A stretch of 64,000 nt of DNA from Acidobacteriota bacterium (GTDB taxonomy: Bacteria > Actinomycetota > Acidimicrobiia > Acidimicrobiales > Microtrichaceae). Under the pieces are notes generated by a model. The model ran no database searches and was not told the DNA's origin. It saw nothing but the letters and a program-made list of their open reading frames with translations. The DNA is taken from positions 1 to 64,000 of the forward strand of contig QEUP01000018.1 of the NCBI GenBank assembly GCA_003577145.1, written 5' to 3'. A program made the position numbers and the translations under genes. Positions 55,610 to 63,045 of the stretch are shown here, piece by piece (position 1 is the stretch's first letter; each line of letters starts with the position of its first letter).

Positions 55610-56608
55610 TCACTCGATGGCGACGATCGGAGTCCCCGTCCGGTCGAACTGGTGGAGGTACTCGGCGATGCCGTAGCCGGTCAGGTCCCGGTAGGTCCAC
55701 CTCGTGAGACCTTCGTTCACCACCGTGGGCTGGCTCGGGTCGCGTCGGCGGCCGGGTTCCACCCGGAGCACCTCCCCGTGCAGTTCGTAGGCCTCGCCGT
55801 CCTTGTCGGTGACAACCACGTCGAGGGCACGGTGGGTGACCCCGTCCTCCTCGAGCTCGGTGCGGATGTCCCACTGGCGGATGCTGCGGAACCTCCCATC
55901 CTCGTAGACCCACCCGCGGTGGAGGTCGCCGTCGTCGGTGCCGATCCGTATACCACCGAGGTGCACACCCTCGCCGAACTCGTCGCCCCCGAAGTTGATG
56001 CTGAACCAGCGCCACATGCGGGGGCCGCTCCAGCGCCGGGGGCCCCACGACTTGTCGCGGTTGCCGCGTGCGTCACCCATGCCGTAGGTCACACCGTCAG
56101 CGGAGATCGATCCCGTCCACCGACCGGGTTGCTCGAGGTGGCCCTTTCCCACGACGTCGCGCGCCCTGGCGCTGGCACCCGCACCGGTCGAACCCTGGCC
56201 GTCGGCGCCTACGGCGGGTGCGAGCGCCTCGAAACGCAGGTCGATCCCCAGCGTTGCGATCCCGCCGGGTGCTTCAGAGTCGAGATCGGTTACCAAGGCG
56301 TCGCCGCCACCGCTGAGATGCCACTCCCGCAGCGGTTCGATCATCTGGTAGCGAAGACCGCCGACCTCGAGGTCGGTGTCGATCATCTCGGTGCAATCGC
56401 GCACCACTCGTCGTCTGGCGATCCGCGTGCCGGGTAGCCACACGGTCAAGCCCACGTCCATGGTGCCCTCGTTCGGCCTGATGCCGATGCGGGTGAACAG
56501 ACCCGTGTCGGTGACCGGGTCGTAGCAGTTGAAGTAGTAGGACTCGCTCCATGCCTGGTCGCCTTCGACCGGGTGGGAGTAGTCGTGTCTCGCGTCGAGG
56601 GCCGGCAT
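55610..56608 (-). CDS. CrtC-like/DUF7064-type protein (332 aa)
   Basis: ATG 56608. Two beta-barrel halves: YYFNCYDPVTDTGLFTRIGIRPNEGTMDVGL (N-terminal) and RDKSWGPRRWSGPRMWRWFSINFGGDEF (central), then VYEDGRFRSIRQWDI and a C-terminal GYGIAEYLHQFDRTG. The WGPR(R)W and double-lipocalin layout resemble the hydroxyneurosporene-synthase-like (CrtC) family common in actinobacteria as DUF7064. Function unknown; some relatives bind lipophilic molecules. Confidence 0.7.
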   Translation of the reverse strand: MPALDARHDYSHPVEGDQAWSESYYFNCYDPVTDTGLFTRIGIRPNEGTMDVGLTVWLPGTRIARRRVVRDCTEMIDTDLEVGGLRYQMIEPLREWHLSGGGDALVTDLDSEAPGGIATLGIDLRFEALAPAVGADGQGSTGAGASARARDVVGKGHLEQPGRWTGSISADGVTYGMGDARGNRDKSWGPRRWSGPRMWRWFSINFGGDEFGEGVHLGGIRIGTDDGDLHRGWVYEDGRFRSIRQWDIRTELEEDGVTHRALDVVVTDKDGEAYELHGEVLRVEPGRRRDPSQPTVVNEGLTRWTYRDLTGYGIAEYLHQFDRTGTPIVAIE

Positions 56609-56656
56609 CGCGACAGTATCGCCGGTGACGCCGCCGGTGTCAGCGTTCGGGGCGGA

Positions 56657-57364
56657 TCAGCCTCGGGGGATCAGGCTGCTGGCGATCGAGTGAGGCCAGT
56701 CGGCCTGACGGGCGAGCGCCACCGCGGCCAGTTGGGAGTGGACGTCGAGCTTGAGGAGGATCGCCCTGATCTGGGAGCGGACGGTGGCGACCGAGACCCC
56801 CCGCTCGACGGCCAGGCGGTGCGACGACAGCCCGTCGATCAATCCGACCAGGACCTCCCCCTCCGATCGGGTCAGGTTGTCGAATGCCTCCGGCCGCCCC
56901 GCCGTGGCTGTGCCAGGATCCGGAGACGAGGAGAACAGCCCTTCTCGAGCCGGTATCGATGTCGACGTGTTGGACCCAGCGGTGTCCTCGATCAGGTGGA
57001 TGAGATCGTCGAGGGCCCCCGACTTGTCGAATGCGCCCGCGGCCCCGGCTTCCAGGCACGCCAGCAGTTGAGCGGGCTGGTCATCGGTGGCCAGAAGCAG
57101 GACCCGTATGTTGCGGCGAGCCAGGGCAGCGGTGAGATCGACGCACTCGGCGGAGTCGTGACCGAGCTGGAGGTCGAGCAGCACGAGCTGGGGGGCGAAG
57201 CGCTTGGCCGCATCCAGGACGCGACGGAGGGTGATGGGCCCAGAGGTGACCTCGCTCGTCTCGTGACCGTGCACGCACAGTGCCAGCGCTACGCAATCGG
57301 CGAAGATGGCGTGGCCGTCCACGACCATCACCCGTGGCCGATGACCCCCCCTGGTCATGGGCAC
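56657..57364 (-). CDS. LuxR-family (NarL-type) response regulator
   Basis: 235 residues. Receiver: VMVVDGHAIFADC (only one Asp of the usual acidic pair), phospho-Asp in LVLLDLQLGHDS (near 59), Thr in LLLATDD, and FDKSGALDDL with the conserved Lys. The C-terminal LuxR HTH (about 165-225) is LTRSEGEVLVGLIDGLSSHRLAVERGVSVATVRSQIRAILLKL. No histidine kinase is near, so it is an orphan. The single acidic residue may lower phosphorylation. Confidence 0.83.
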   Translation of the reverse strand: MPMTRGGHRPRVMVVDGHAIFADCVALALCVHGHETSEVTSGPITLRRVLDAAKRFAPQLVLLDLQLGHDSAECVDLTAALARRNIRVLLLATDDQPAQLLACLEAGAAGAFDKSGALDDLIHLIEDTAGSNTSTSIPAREGLFSSSPDPGTATAGRPEAFDNLTRSEGEVLVGLIDGLSSHRLAVERGVSVATVRSQIRAILLKLDVHSQLAAVALARQADWPHSIASSLIPRG

Positions 57365-57467
57365 CAGTATGTACCCAATTTTGACGATGCGAGTGCCGGA
57401 GCGACGGTGTTTTGCTTGAGGCGACCCGGAACGCGCTCGAAGAGCGCTTCGAACCTGGAGGACCCGG

Positions 57468-57878
57468 ATGGCGAACGCAGCCGAACTACACCGTCAGATG
57501 CTCGACGCAGTGCTCGATCGGGATTTCGACAAGCTCCGAGATCTCTGTCACGCGGACTACGTGTACGCGGGCGGCGACGGAGTGGAGCAGAAGGGGGCAG
57601 ACGCCGGAGTGGCGGTGGCCGAGACCTACTCGACGGCGTTCCCCGATCTCAGCTTCGAGATCCGCAGCCAGTACGAGTTCGACGGCGACGTTTCCGTGCT
57701 CGAGCTCACCGCCAGGGGGACCCACGAAGCCGAGCTAGAGGGAATACCGCCGACCGGTAGGAGGGTCGAGGTCGTGGTCTGCAACATCATCGAGATCCAG
57801 GACGGCAAGATCTACCGTGAGCGCGAGTACTTCGACGGGCTCTCGCTGATGCAGCAGCTGGGTGTGATCGAGGGGTGA
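57468..57878 (+). CDS. SnoaL-like ester cyclase/NTF2-fold protein (136 aa)
   Basis: RBS GGAGGACCCGG, ATG 57468. NTF2-fold pattern: AAELHRQMLDAVLDRDFDKLRDLCHADYVY, TYSTAFPDLSFEIRSQYEFDGDVSVLELTARGTHEAELEGIPPTGRRVEVVVCNIIEIQDGKIYREREYFDG. The Asp/Tyr at the pocket match SnoaL-like proteins. It overlaps the next gene by 4 bases (GTGA). Confidence 0.85.
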   Translation: MANAAELHRQMLDAVLDRDFDKLRDLCHADYVYAGGDGVEQKGADAGVAVAETYSTAFPDLSFEIRSQYEFDGDVSVLELTARGTHEAELEGIPPTGRRVEVVVCNIIEIQDGKIYREREYFDGLSLMQQLGVIEG

Positions 57879-58444
57879 CCGTGCGCTTGGCGGAGGCTCA
57901 CAGCGACGCCCTCGGCGAAACACGTCGTCGCGTTGCCGCGGTGACCAGCGATCAGCTGGAGCTCTCCACGCCATGTGAGGACTGGTCGGTGAGGGAACTG
58001 CTCAACCACATCGTGGCCGGGAACCTGTGGGCGGCGGAGCTCGCCGCCGGCAAGGCCATCGACGAGGTCGGCGATCGCCTGGACGGCGATGTGCTCGATG
58101 ACGACTTGTTGAGCGCCTACGAGCAGTCCGCCAAGTTGGCGAGCGACGTCTTCGCCGAGCCGGGCGCCATGGAGGCCATGTGCGCCGTGTCCTACGGTCC
58201 CGTACCGGGCAGCGTCTACTGCGGTCACCGGGTGCTCGACGTCGTGATCCACGGGTGGGATCTGGCGACCGCCACCGGCCAGGATGACGTGATCCCTGCG
58301 GCTTTGGTGCAGGTCTGCCAGGAGATCCTCGAGCCCCAGTTGGAGGCGCTACAGGCCAGCGGGGCTTTCGGTGAGGAGGTGGAGGTCGGCAGCGACGCCG
58401 ACCCCCAGGCCCGCCTACTGGCCCTGTTGGGCCGGTCCGGTTGA
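57875..58444 (+). CDS. TIGR03086-family (mycothiol-linked, DinB-like) protein
   Basis: 189 residues, start GTG 57875 overlapping the NTF2-fold gene. Four-helix DinB-like bundle with the pattern LSTPCEDWSVRELLNHIVAGN (metal His near 47), FAEPGAMEAMCAVSYGPVPG, and HRVLDVVIHGWDLATATGQDD (His-x-x-x-Asp near 120). This fits mycothiol-dependent maleylpyruvate isomerase relatives of actinobacteria. Metal binding likely; reaction unknown. Confidence 0.85.
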   Translation: MTVRLAEAHSDALGETRRRVAAVTSDQLELSTPCEDWSVRELLNHIVAGNLWAAELAAGKAIDEVGDRLDGDVLDDDLLSAYEQSAKLASDVFAEPGAMEAMCAVSYGPVPGSVYCGHRVLDVVIHGWDLATATGQDDVIPAALVQVCQEILEPQLEALQASGAFGEEVEVGSDADPQARLLALLGRSG

Positions 58445-58493
58445 TCGCTCGGTGACAGCCGGCGCATCGAGCGCCACCTGTCGCGGTTCTCCT

Positions 58494-58646
58494 ATGTTGG
58501 CTACATTTGCCAGGAATAGGAAACTGCTACCGCAAGCAGAGGTGGTCGGTCACATGAGAGACGCCGGTTTCGAGGTCGAGGTCCACGATGTGTCGAGTGG
58601 CCTCTCGACCTTCTTCACCGGCAGGCACAGCGGGAGGAAGGTGTGA
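58494..58646 (+). CDS. 50-residue ORF coupled to radical SAM gene
   Basis: ATG 58494 to a TGA that overlaps the GTG start of the radical SAM gene (GTGTGA), so translational coupling is likely. Peptide: MLATFARNRKLLPQAEVVGH then MRDAGFEVEVHDVSSGLSTF and FTGRHSGRKV. Two readings: it is the last part of a class I methyltransferase (the MRDAGFEVEVHDV...TFFTGR tail is typical), or a short peptide substrate for the enzyme. The methyltransferase-tail reading is more likely because of the motif. The first 45 bases are less GC-rich than around. No clear RBS. Confidence 0.45.
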   Translation: MLATFARNRKLLPQAEVVGHMRDAGFEVEVHDVSSGLSTFFTGRHSGRKV

Positions 58647-59542
58647 AGCTCGCCCAGCGGGTCGACTACGACAACGGTTACGAACCCGACGGGGTGTACC
58701 CGGCGGCGCTGGTGAACGTCACGAACCGCTGCAACCTGTCGTGCGCGCACTGCTTCATTTTCCGTGACGACAACCCGAACGAGGCTCTCAGTCCTCGACG
58801 GGAGCCCAGCGATGACGAGATCATCGACCTGCTCGCCGAGCTGAGGGACCGCCACGGCATCAAGCAGATGCTGTGGATGGGAGGCGAGCCGCTGCTGCGC
58901 AAGGATCTGCTCCGCCGGGGAGTTCAGGTCTTCCAAGGCAACACCGTCACTACCAACGGGACGCTGCCTCTGATAGATCTCGGCCCCGGAGTGCTCTACG
59001 TCGTCTCGCTGGACGGCCCCGAAGCGGTCAACGACGCTATTCGTGGCGAGGGAAGCTTCCGTCGTGTCATGAAGCAGCTCGACTCGCTACCCGCTGGGTT
59101 CTCCTCGACGGTTCAGGTGCAGTGCACGGTCACGCCCGTCAACGAGGGTGCGCTCGAACAACTTGTGGACGAGATCATCGACTCGCCGGTCGCATGGATG
59201 ACCTTCAGCTTCGTGGTGCCACCCCGCGACGACCGATCGGAGCTGTCCTGGCCCGATCTCGAGTCCCGCATGGGCGCGGTCGACGAGGTGAAGCGCCTCA
59301 AGGCGCTCCATCCCTCGTTCATCCGCAACCGCTCTGACGCGCTGGAGCTGATGTCCCCCGAGACGGCTCCGGCGGTCACCAGCGGCTGCCTGTCGAAGAA
59401 GTTCGTCCTTCCGCTCTGGCTCGACGGCGACCACTTCACCACGCCCTTCTGCTGCTACGGCTACGACGTCGACTGCAGCCGCTGCGGCGCCTGGGTCGTC
59501 TTCGACATCGCCGCTCGCAGCGGGCTGTTCGGCCCTCACTAA
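58643..59542 (+). CDS. Radical SAM protein with C-terminal Cys cluster
   Basis: 299 residues, GTG start. The [4Fe-4S]/SAM motif C-x3-C-x2-C is CNLSCAHC near 31-38. GGEPLLRKDLL (SAM contact), NTVTTNGTLPLI and VVSLDGPEAVNDAIRGEGSF support the TIM-barrel fold. The C-terminus has SGCLSKKF, then FCCYGYDVDCSRCGAWVVF, which could bind an auxiliary cluster (SPASM-like but short). HpnH- and PqqE-type enzymes share this layout. Substrate unknown. Coupled to the 50-residue ORF upstream. Confidence 0.87.
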   Translation: MKLAQRVDYDNGYEPDGVYPAALVNVTNRCNLSCAHCFIFRDDNPNEALSPRREPSDDEIIDLLAELRDRHGIKQMLWMGGEPLLRKDLLRRGVQVFQGNTVTTNGTLPLIDLGPGVLYVVSLDGPEAVNDAIRGEGSFRRVMKQLDSLPAGFSSTVQVQCTVTPVNEGALEQLVDEIIDSPVAWMTFSFVVPPRDDRSELSWPDLESRMGAVDEVKRLKALHPSFIRNRSDALELMSPETAPAVTSGCLSKKFVLPLWLDGDHFTTPFCCYGYDVDCSRCGAWVVFDIAARSGLFGPH

Positions 59543-59544
59543 CC

Positions 59545-59593
59545 CTTCTTGGCAGCGTTTTCAGCGCATGGAGGGGGTAATGCTGCCAAGAAG
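59545..59593. repeat. Palindromic element family 2, copy C
   Basis: Arms CTTCTTGGCAGC and GCTGCCAAGAAG with a perfect 12-bp stem and 25-base centre. It begins three bases after the radical SAM stop and lies before the convergent FAD gene end, a bidirectional terminator position. Confidence 0.88.
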
Positions 59594-59606
59594 GGGGAGG
59601 GGAGCG

Positions 59607-60974
59607 CTAGGGCACCAAGGCTCGGGCGGCTCGTTGACCCGAGACGATCGCCCCCTCCTGGCTCGGTGAGACCAGCCAGTCCCCGGCGAGCGACAGATGG
59701 GGGACCTCGGACGCCAGCCGCAGCACCTGACGTTGACGGCCGAGCAGCCCGGGCTCACCGACCGGCACGGCGTAGCGCCAGCGTGCGACCGCGGACGCGG
59801 TTGGCTCGGGCCGGCTGCCCAGATCCTTCTCGAGGACGTCGATCAGCAGCCCGACAGCTTCGTCATCGCCAGCCTCCAGGAGGTCCTGCTTCCAGGGAGG
59901 CCGGATCGCCGCGAAGCAGATGATCGGTCCGTCGGGTCTCGGCCTTTCGATGGCCAGCCCGCTGATCGGGTTGTCGCCGGTGTCCTCGTAGAAGGAGGTG
60001 GCGGGCACCTCTGTCGGCAGCGCGTCAACGGTGATCGCCGGCACGACTGAGCTGCTGTAGCGGATGGCGCCGATGGCCTCGGCGAGCGGACCCTCCAGCA
60101 GGGAAGCGGCGTGCGGACCCGGCAGCGCCACGACGACGTCGCGGAAGCGCAACCGCCCAGCCGCAGCTCCGTTGGAGATCTCGACGTTGACACCATCGCC
60201 TGTCTGCGGGGCACGCCCGGCAGTTCCCCCAGCCGCAGCTCCGTTGGAGATCTCGACGTTGACGCCGCGGCAGTCGAAGCCGAGCGAAGTCACGGGGCTG
60301 CCCGTCTTTACGGTCAGCTCGGCGGCCATGCTCCTGGCGATCTGATCGAGCCCGTTTCGGAGCCCGTAGAGGTGCCGGCTCGCCGAGAACGCCATCAGCA
60401 TCAGGGCGCCCAGTGCTGACCACTCGGGTGCGGCCGCGAAGCTCAGGGACTCGAGCACGGGACTCACGATCGAGTCGGTGAAGCGGTCGCCGACCCGTGA
60501 GCCGAACCAGCTCTGCGCGTCGGTTCGGTCGAGCTTCAACAGCCAGCCGGCAGTCACGGGATGGCCCAGCATGTTGCGGATCTGGCGCAGATGCGGGGTG
60601 AGGCGCACGCCGAGGGCAAGCAGTGCGCCCTTCTCCTTCCACGGAAGGGCCGGCGTTCGCAGCAGTGGCATGAGCCCGCTGGGAGCGCTGCGAGTTCCGG
60701 TTGTGCTCCGCATGCGCACGACGTCGTAGGGCTTCATGTCGTGTTCGAGTCCGCCGCTCGACACGAGCGACCTCAGGTTGGGGTAGTTGTCACCGAAGAA
60801 GACCGCCCCTTGCTCGAAGACGGTCCCGCCCAGCTCGCTGGTCCGTTGGCGGCCGCCGACGCGGTCGGTCGCCTCGAACACGATCGGCTCCCGGCCTGCC
60901 GCGGCGAGCCTCCTTGCCGCGGCGAGTCCCGCGAGTCCCGCGCCGATCACCGCCACATCGCCGTCGGTACCCAT
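59607..60974 (-). CDS. FAD-dependent amine oxidase-like protein
   Basis: 455 residues from ATG 60974; the frame continues open upstream into the preceding gene but the dinucleotide fold begins at this Met: GDVAVIGAGLAGLAAARRLAAAG then VFEATDRVGGRQRTSELGG. C-terminal FAD contact HLSLAGDWLVSPSQEGAIVSGQRAARAL. It shows an in-frame 72-bp internal duplication giving GVNVEISNGAAAG twice (near 237-275). The start and the acyl-CoA dehydrogenase stop share one base (TGATG). It may desaturate or oxidise an acyl or isoprenoid substrate; protoporphyrinogen oxidase-like enzymes share the fold. Confidence 0.8.
   Translation of the reverse strand: MGTDGDVAVIGAGLAGLAAARRLAAAGREPIVFEATDRVGGRQRTSELGGTVFEQGAVFFGDNYPNLRSLVSSGGLEHDMKPYDVVRMRSTTGTRSAPSGLMPLLRTPALPWKEKGALLALGVRLTPHLRQIRNMLGHPVTAGWLLKLDRTDAQSWFGSRVGDRFTDSIVSPVLESLSFAAAPEWSALGALMLMAFSASRHLYGLRNGLDQIARSMAAELTVKTGSPVTSLGFDCRGVNVEISNGAAAGGTAGRAPQTGDGVNVEISNGAAAGRLRFRDVVVALPGPHAASLLEGPLAEAIGAIRYSSSVVPAITVDALPTEVPATSFYEDTGDNPISGLAIERPRPDGPIICFAAIRPPWKQDLLEAGDDEAVGLLIDVLEKDLGSRPEPTASAVARWRYAVPVGEPGLLGRQRQVLRLASEVPHLSLAGDWLVSPSQEGAIVSGQRAARALVP
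60156..60264. repeat. 72-bp-period in-frame duplication within FAD gene
   Basis: CCCAGCCGCAGCTCCGTTGG... (about 36 bases identical) starts at 60156 and 60228. The offset is 72 bases, so 24 residues are added and the frame is kept. Confidence 0.88.
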
Positions 60975-62179
60975 CACAGGCGCTCCGCTGCGGCAAGGCT
61001 GAGGACGTGGTTGCAGCCGTCCTCGATCATCGACGCCCGGGCATCGCGCAGCAGCTTCTCGATGGGGTATTCGCGGCTCAAGCCGTTGCCCCCGAATATC
61101 TGCAGGGCCTCGCTTGCCACCTCGAAGGCCACCTGGGTAGAGGTCACCTTGGACGCAACCGCCAGCTGGAGCTTGGGTGGCGTCGACAGCGTGTTGTACA
61201 GCACCGCCCGTCGGTTCAGGGCCCGGGCACCTTCCAGCTTGCGGAACATCTCGAAGAGCCGGGCCTTGACGCTTTGGTGCTGGAAGATCGGTGTGCCGCC
61301 CTGCACGCGCTCCTTGGCATATCCGAGTGCCAGGTCGTAGGCAGCCTGGGCCACCCCGACGAAGCACGTCCCCATGCCCCCGTTGGCCAGTGAGAGGATC
61401 ATGTCCTGGGAGAACGCGCTCGCCTGGGGGCTTATGACCAGGTAGTCGGCGGGCAGGCGTACCTCGTCGAAGAAGATCTCACCCTGGTTCAGTGCCCGCT
61501 GCCCCAGCTTGTCCAGCGGCTTGCCCCGGCTCACCCCCTTCTCGTCGAGCGGGACGAGGAACCCGCCGAGACCGCTGAACTTGCCGTCCCCGTCGTCGAC
61601 CGCGCAGAACAAGGCGGCAGCGGTGGCGATGGTCCCGTTTGAGACCCAGGCCGACTTCTGGCCGGTGATCACGTACTCGTCGCCGTCCTTGGTCGCCAGG
61701 CAGTTCGGCTGGCCCGGCATCTCGTCGGGACGGCCCCCGTAGTAGATGAGGTCACTGCCGTGGTCGGGCTCGGTGATCGGCCAGCAGCCGATGCCCGTGG
61801 GGTCCCCGAAGCGCTCGATCAGCACCGGGTTGCCCGACATCATCGCCATCATCCGCGGGAAGCCCGAAACTCCCAGGCTGATCGCCAGGCCGCTGTCACC
61901 CCACCCGAGGGTCTCGCCGATGAGGCAGCGGAGGCGGGCCTGCTGCTGTGAGTTGAGGTCGCCGGCGGTGCCGGCCTCCATCTCGTTCAGGCCGAGCTCG
62001 CGGTACTTCTCGTGAACCCGCCACAGAGGGGAGTTGGCGGCGATCACGTCGTCGGGATCGGCCATCTTGTCCAACTCTTCGCCGATGGGGCGCATCACCT
62101 CGGTGGCGAAGCGAAGCGCGGTCTTGTGGACCTCCTGCTCCTCGGGCGTGAGGTCAACCTCGTTGTCGACGGTCCCCAT
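60974..62179 (-). CDS. Acyl-CoA dehydrogenase (401 aa)
   Basis: ACAD fold: N-terminal helices with HKTALRFATEVMRPIGEEL, middle CWPITEPDHGSDLIYYGG (FAD/substrate, equivalent to AxTEPxAGSD), YVITGQKSAWVSNGTIATAAALFCAV, then C-terminal LGYAKERVQGGTPIFQHQSVKARLFEMF and QIFGGNGLSREYPIEKLLRDARASMIEDGCN. The last block usually holds a catalytic Glu as xxYExT or EG; here it reads MIEDGCN, with E in the usual area. Acyl chain specificity unknown. ATG 62179. Confidence 0.88.
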   Translation of the reverse strand: MGTVDNEVDLTPEEQEVHKTALRFATEVMRPIGEELDKMADPDDVIAANSPLWRVHEKYRELGLNEMEAGTAGDLNSQQQARLRCLIGETLGWGDSGLAISLGVSGFPRMMAMMSGNPVLIERFGDPTGIGCWPITEPDHGSDLIYYGGRPDEMPGQPNCLATKDGDEYVITGQKSAWVSNGTIATAAALFCAVDDGDGKFSGLGGFLVPLDEKGVSRGKPLDKLGQRALNQGEIFFDEVRLPADYLVISPQASAFSQDMILSLANGGMGTCFVGVAQAAYDLALGYAKERVQGGTPIFQHQSVKARLFEMFRKLEGARALNRRAVLYNTLSTPPKLQLAVASKVTSTQVAFEVASEALQIFGGNGLSREYPIEKLLRDARASMIEDGCNHVLSLAAAERL

Positions 62180-62196
62180 GTCTTTGCACCTCCGCG

Positions 62197-63012
62197 TCAG
62201 CCGACATCAGGGATGTCGAGCGCCTTCTGGATGAACTTCAGCTCATCTTCCCGCCAGGGCAGCGGAGCCGGCTCCTGGATGAGCCCGGACTCCTTCATCT
62301 CCTCGACCACCTCGGGATCCTCGGGGAAGGGGTTGCCGACGGCGTCGAGGTGGAACATCTCGCTGAAGGGCTGCCTCGGCCGCTGCCCCCCGGCCTCCTT
62401 GCTCTCGGCCGGATAGCCGACGGTTTGGAGCACCAGCACCTTGGCGCTGTCGGGCAAGCCCAGGTTCTGGCGGATCGCCTCCTCCCGGGCGCTGCCCAGG
62501 CAGCAGGTGCCCAGGCCCTGGTCGACGGCGACGAGGGTCGCCTGGGCGATGCCCTGGCCGCAGTCCAGCTCCGTCAGGCCTGTCGTCTTGATGTGGTCCA
62601 TGGCCGCCTTGAAGAAGGGGATGAGGATCTCGTCGAGCGCGTCGTGGGTGGCTTCCTTGTCCATGCCGAGCGCCCGGGCGTCCACCAGCTCGTGGAGCCG
62701 GTCGCCTTGCACCTCCAGGGCGTGCCAGTCCAGGTACCAGACGATGATCACCGGCGCGATGTCGATCTGGTAGCCGGCCACTGCCGCGAACAGCGAGTCC
62801 ATGATCTCTCGGGACACGTGGTGGCGGCGCACCACCACGGCTCGGAGCGCCCCGACGTTCCCCCAGAACGAGGCTCGCCGGGCCGCCTCGAGCATCCTCT
62901 GGATCTTCCCCAGCTCGACCGGCTTGTACGGGCGTAAGAAGCGGTACGAACGGCGGGTGCCTATGGCCTCTTGGACTTCCACGGGTTTCTCCTCGGGCTG
63001 TTCATCGACCAC
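62197..63012 (-). CDS. Nitroreductase-family flavoprotein (271 aa)
   Basis: GTG 63012. FMN-binding start AIGTRRSYRFLRPYKPVELGKIQRMLEAARRASFWGNVG, and later DCGQGIAQATLVAVDQGLGTCCLGSAREEAIRQNLGLPDSAKVLVLQTVGYPAE. The RRSYR and GTCCLG blocks are the two FMN loops. Nitroreductase homologues in actinobacteria often act on quinones or in F420-like reductions. It follows the acyl-CoA ligase and precedes the acyl-CoA dehydrogenase with 17 bases between. Confidence 0.83.
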   Translation of the reverse strand: MVDEQPEEKPVEVQEAIGTRRSYRFLRPYKPVELGKIQRMLEAARRASFWGNVGALRAVVVRRHHVSREIMDSLFAAVAGYQIDIAPVIIVWYLDWHALEVQGDRLHELVDARALGMDKEATHDALDEILIPFFKAAMDHIKTTGLTELDCGQGIAQATLVAVDQGLGTCCLGSAREEAIRQNLGLPDSAKVLVLQTVGYPAESKEAGGQRPRQPFSEMFHLDAVGNPFPEDPEVVEEMKESGLIQEPAPLPWREDELKFIQKALDIPDVG

Positions 63013-63045
63013 AACCGCGGGTCGGGGTCGAGCTCTGTACGACCA

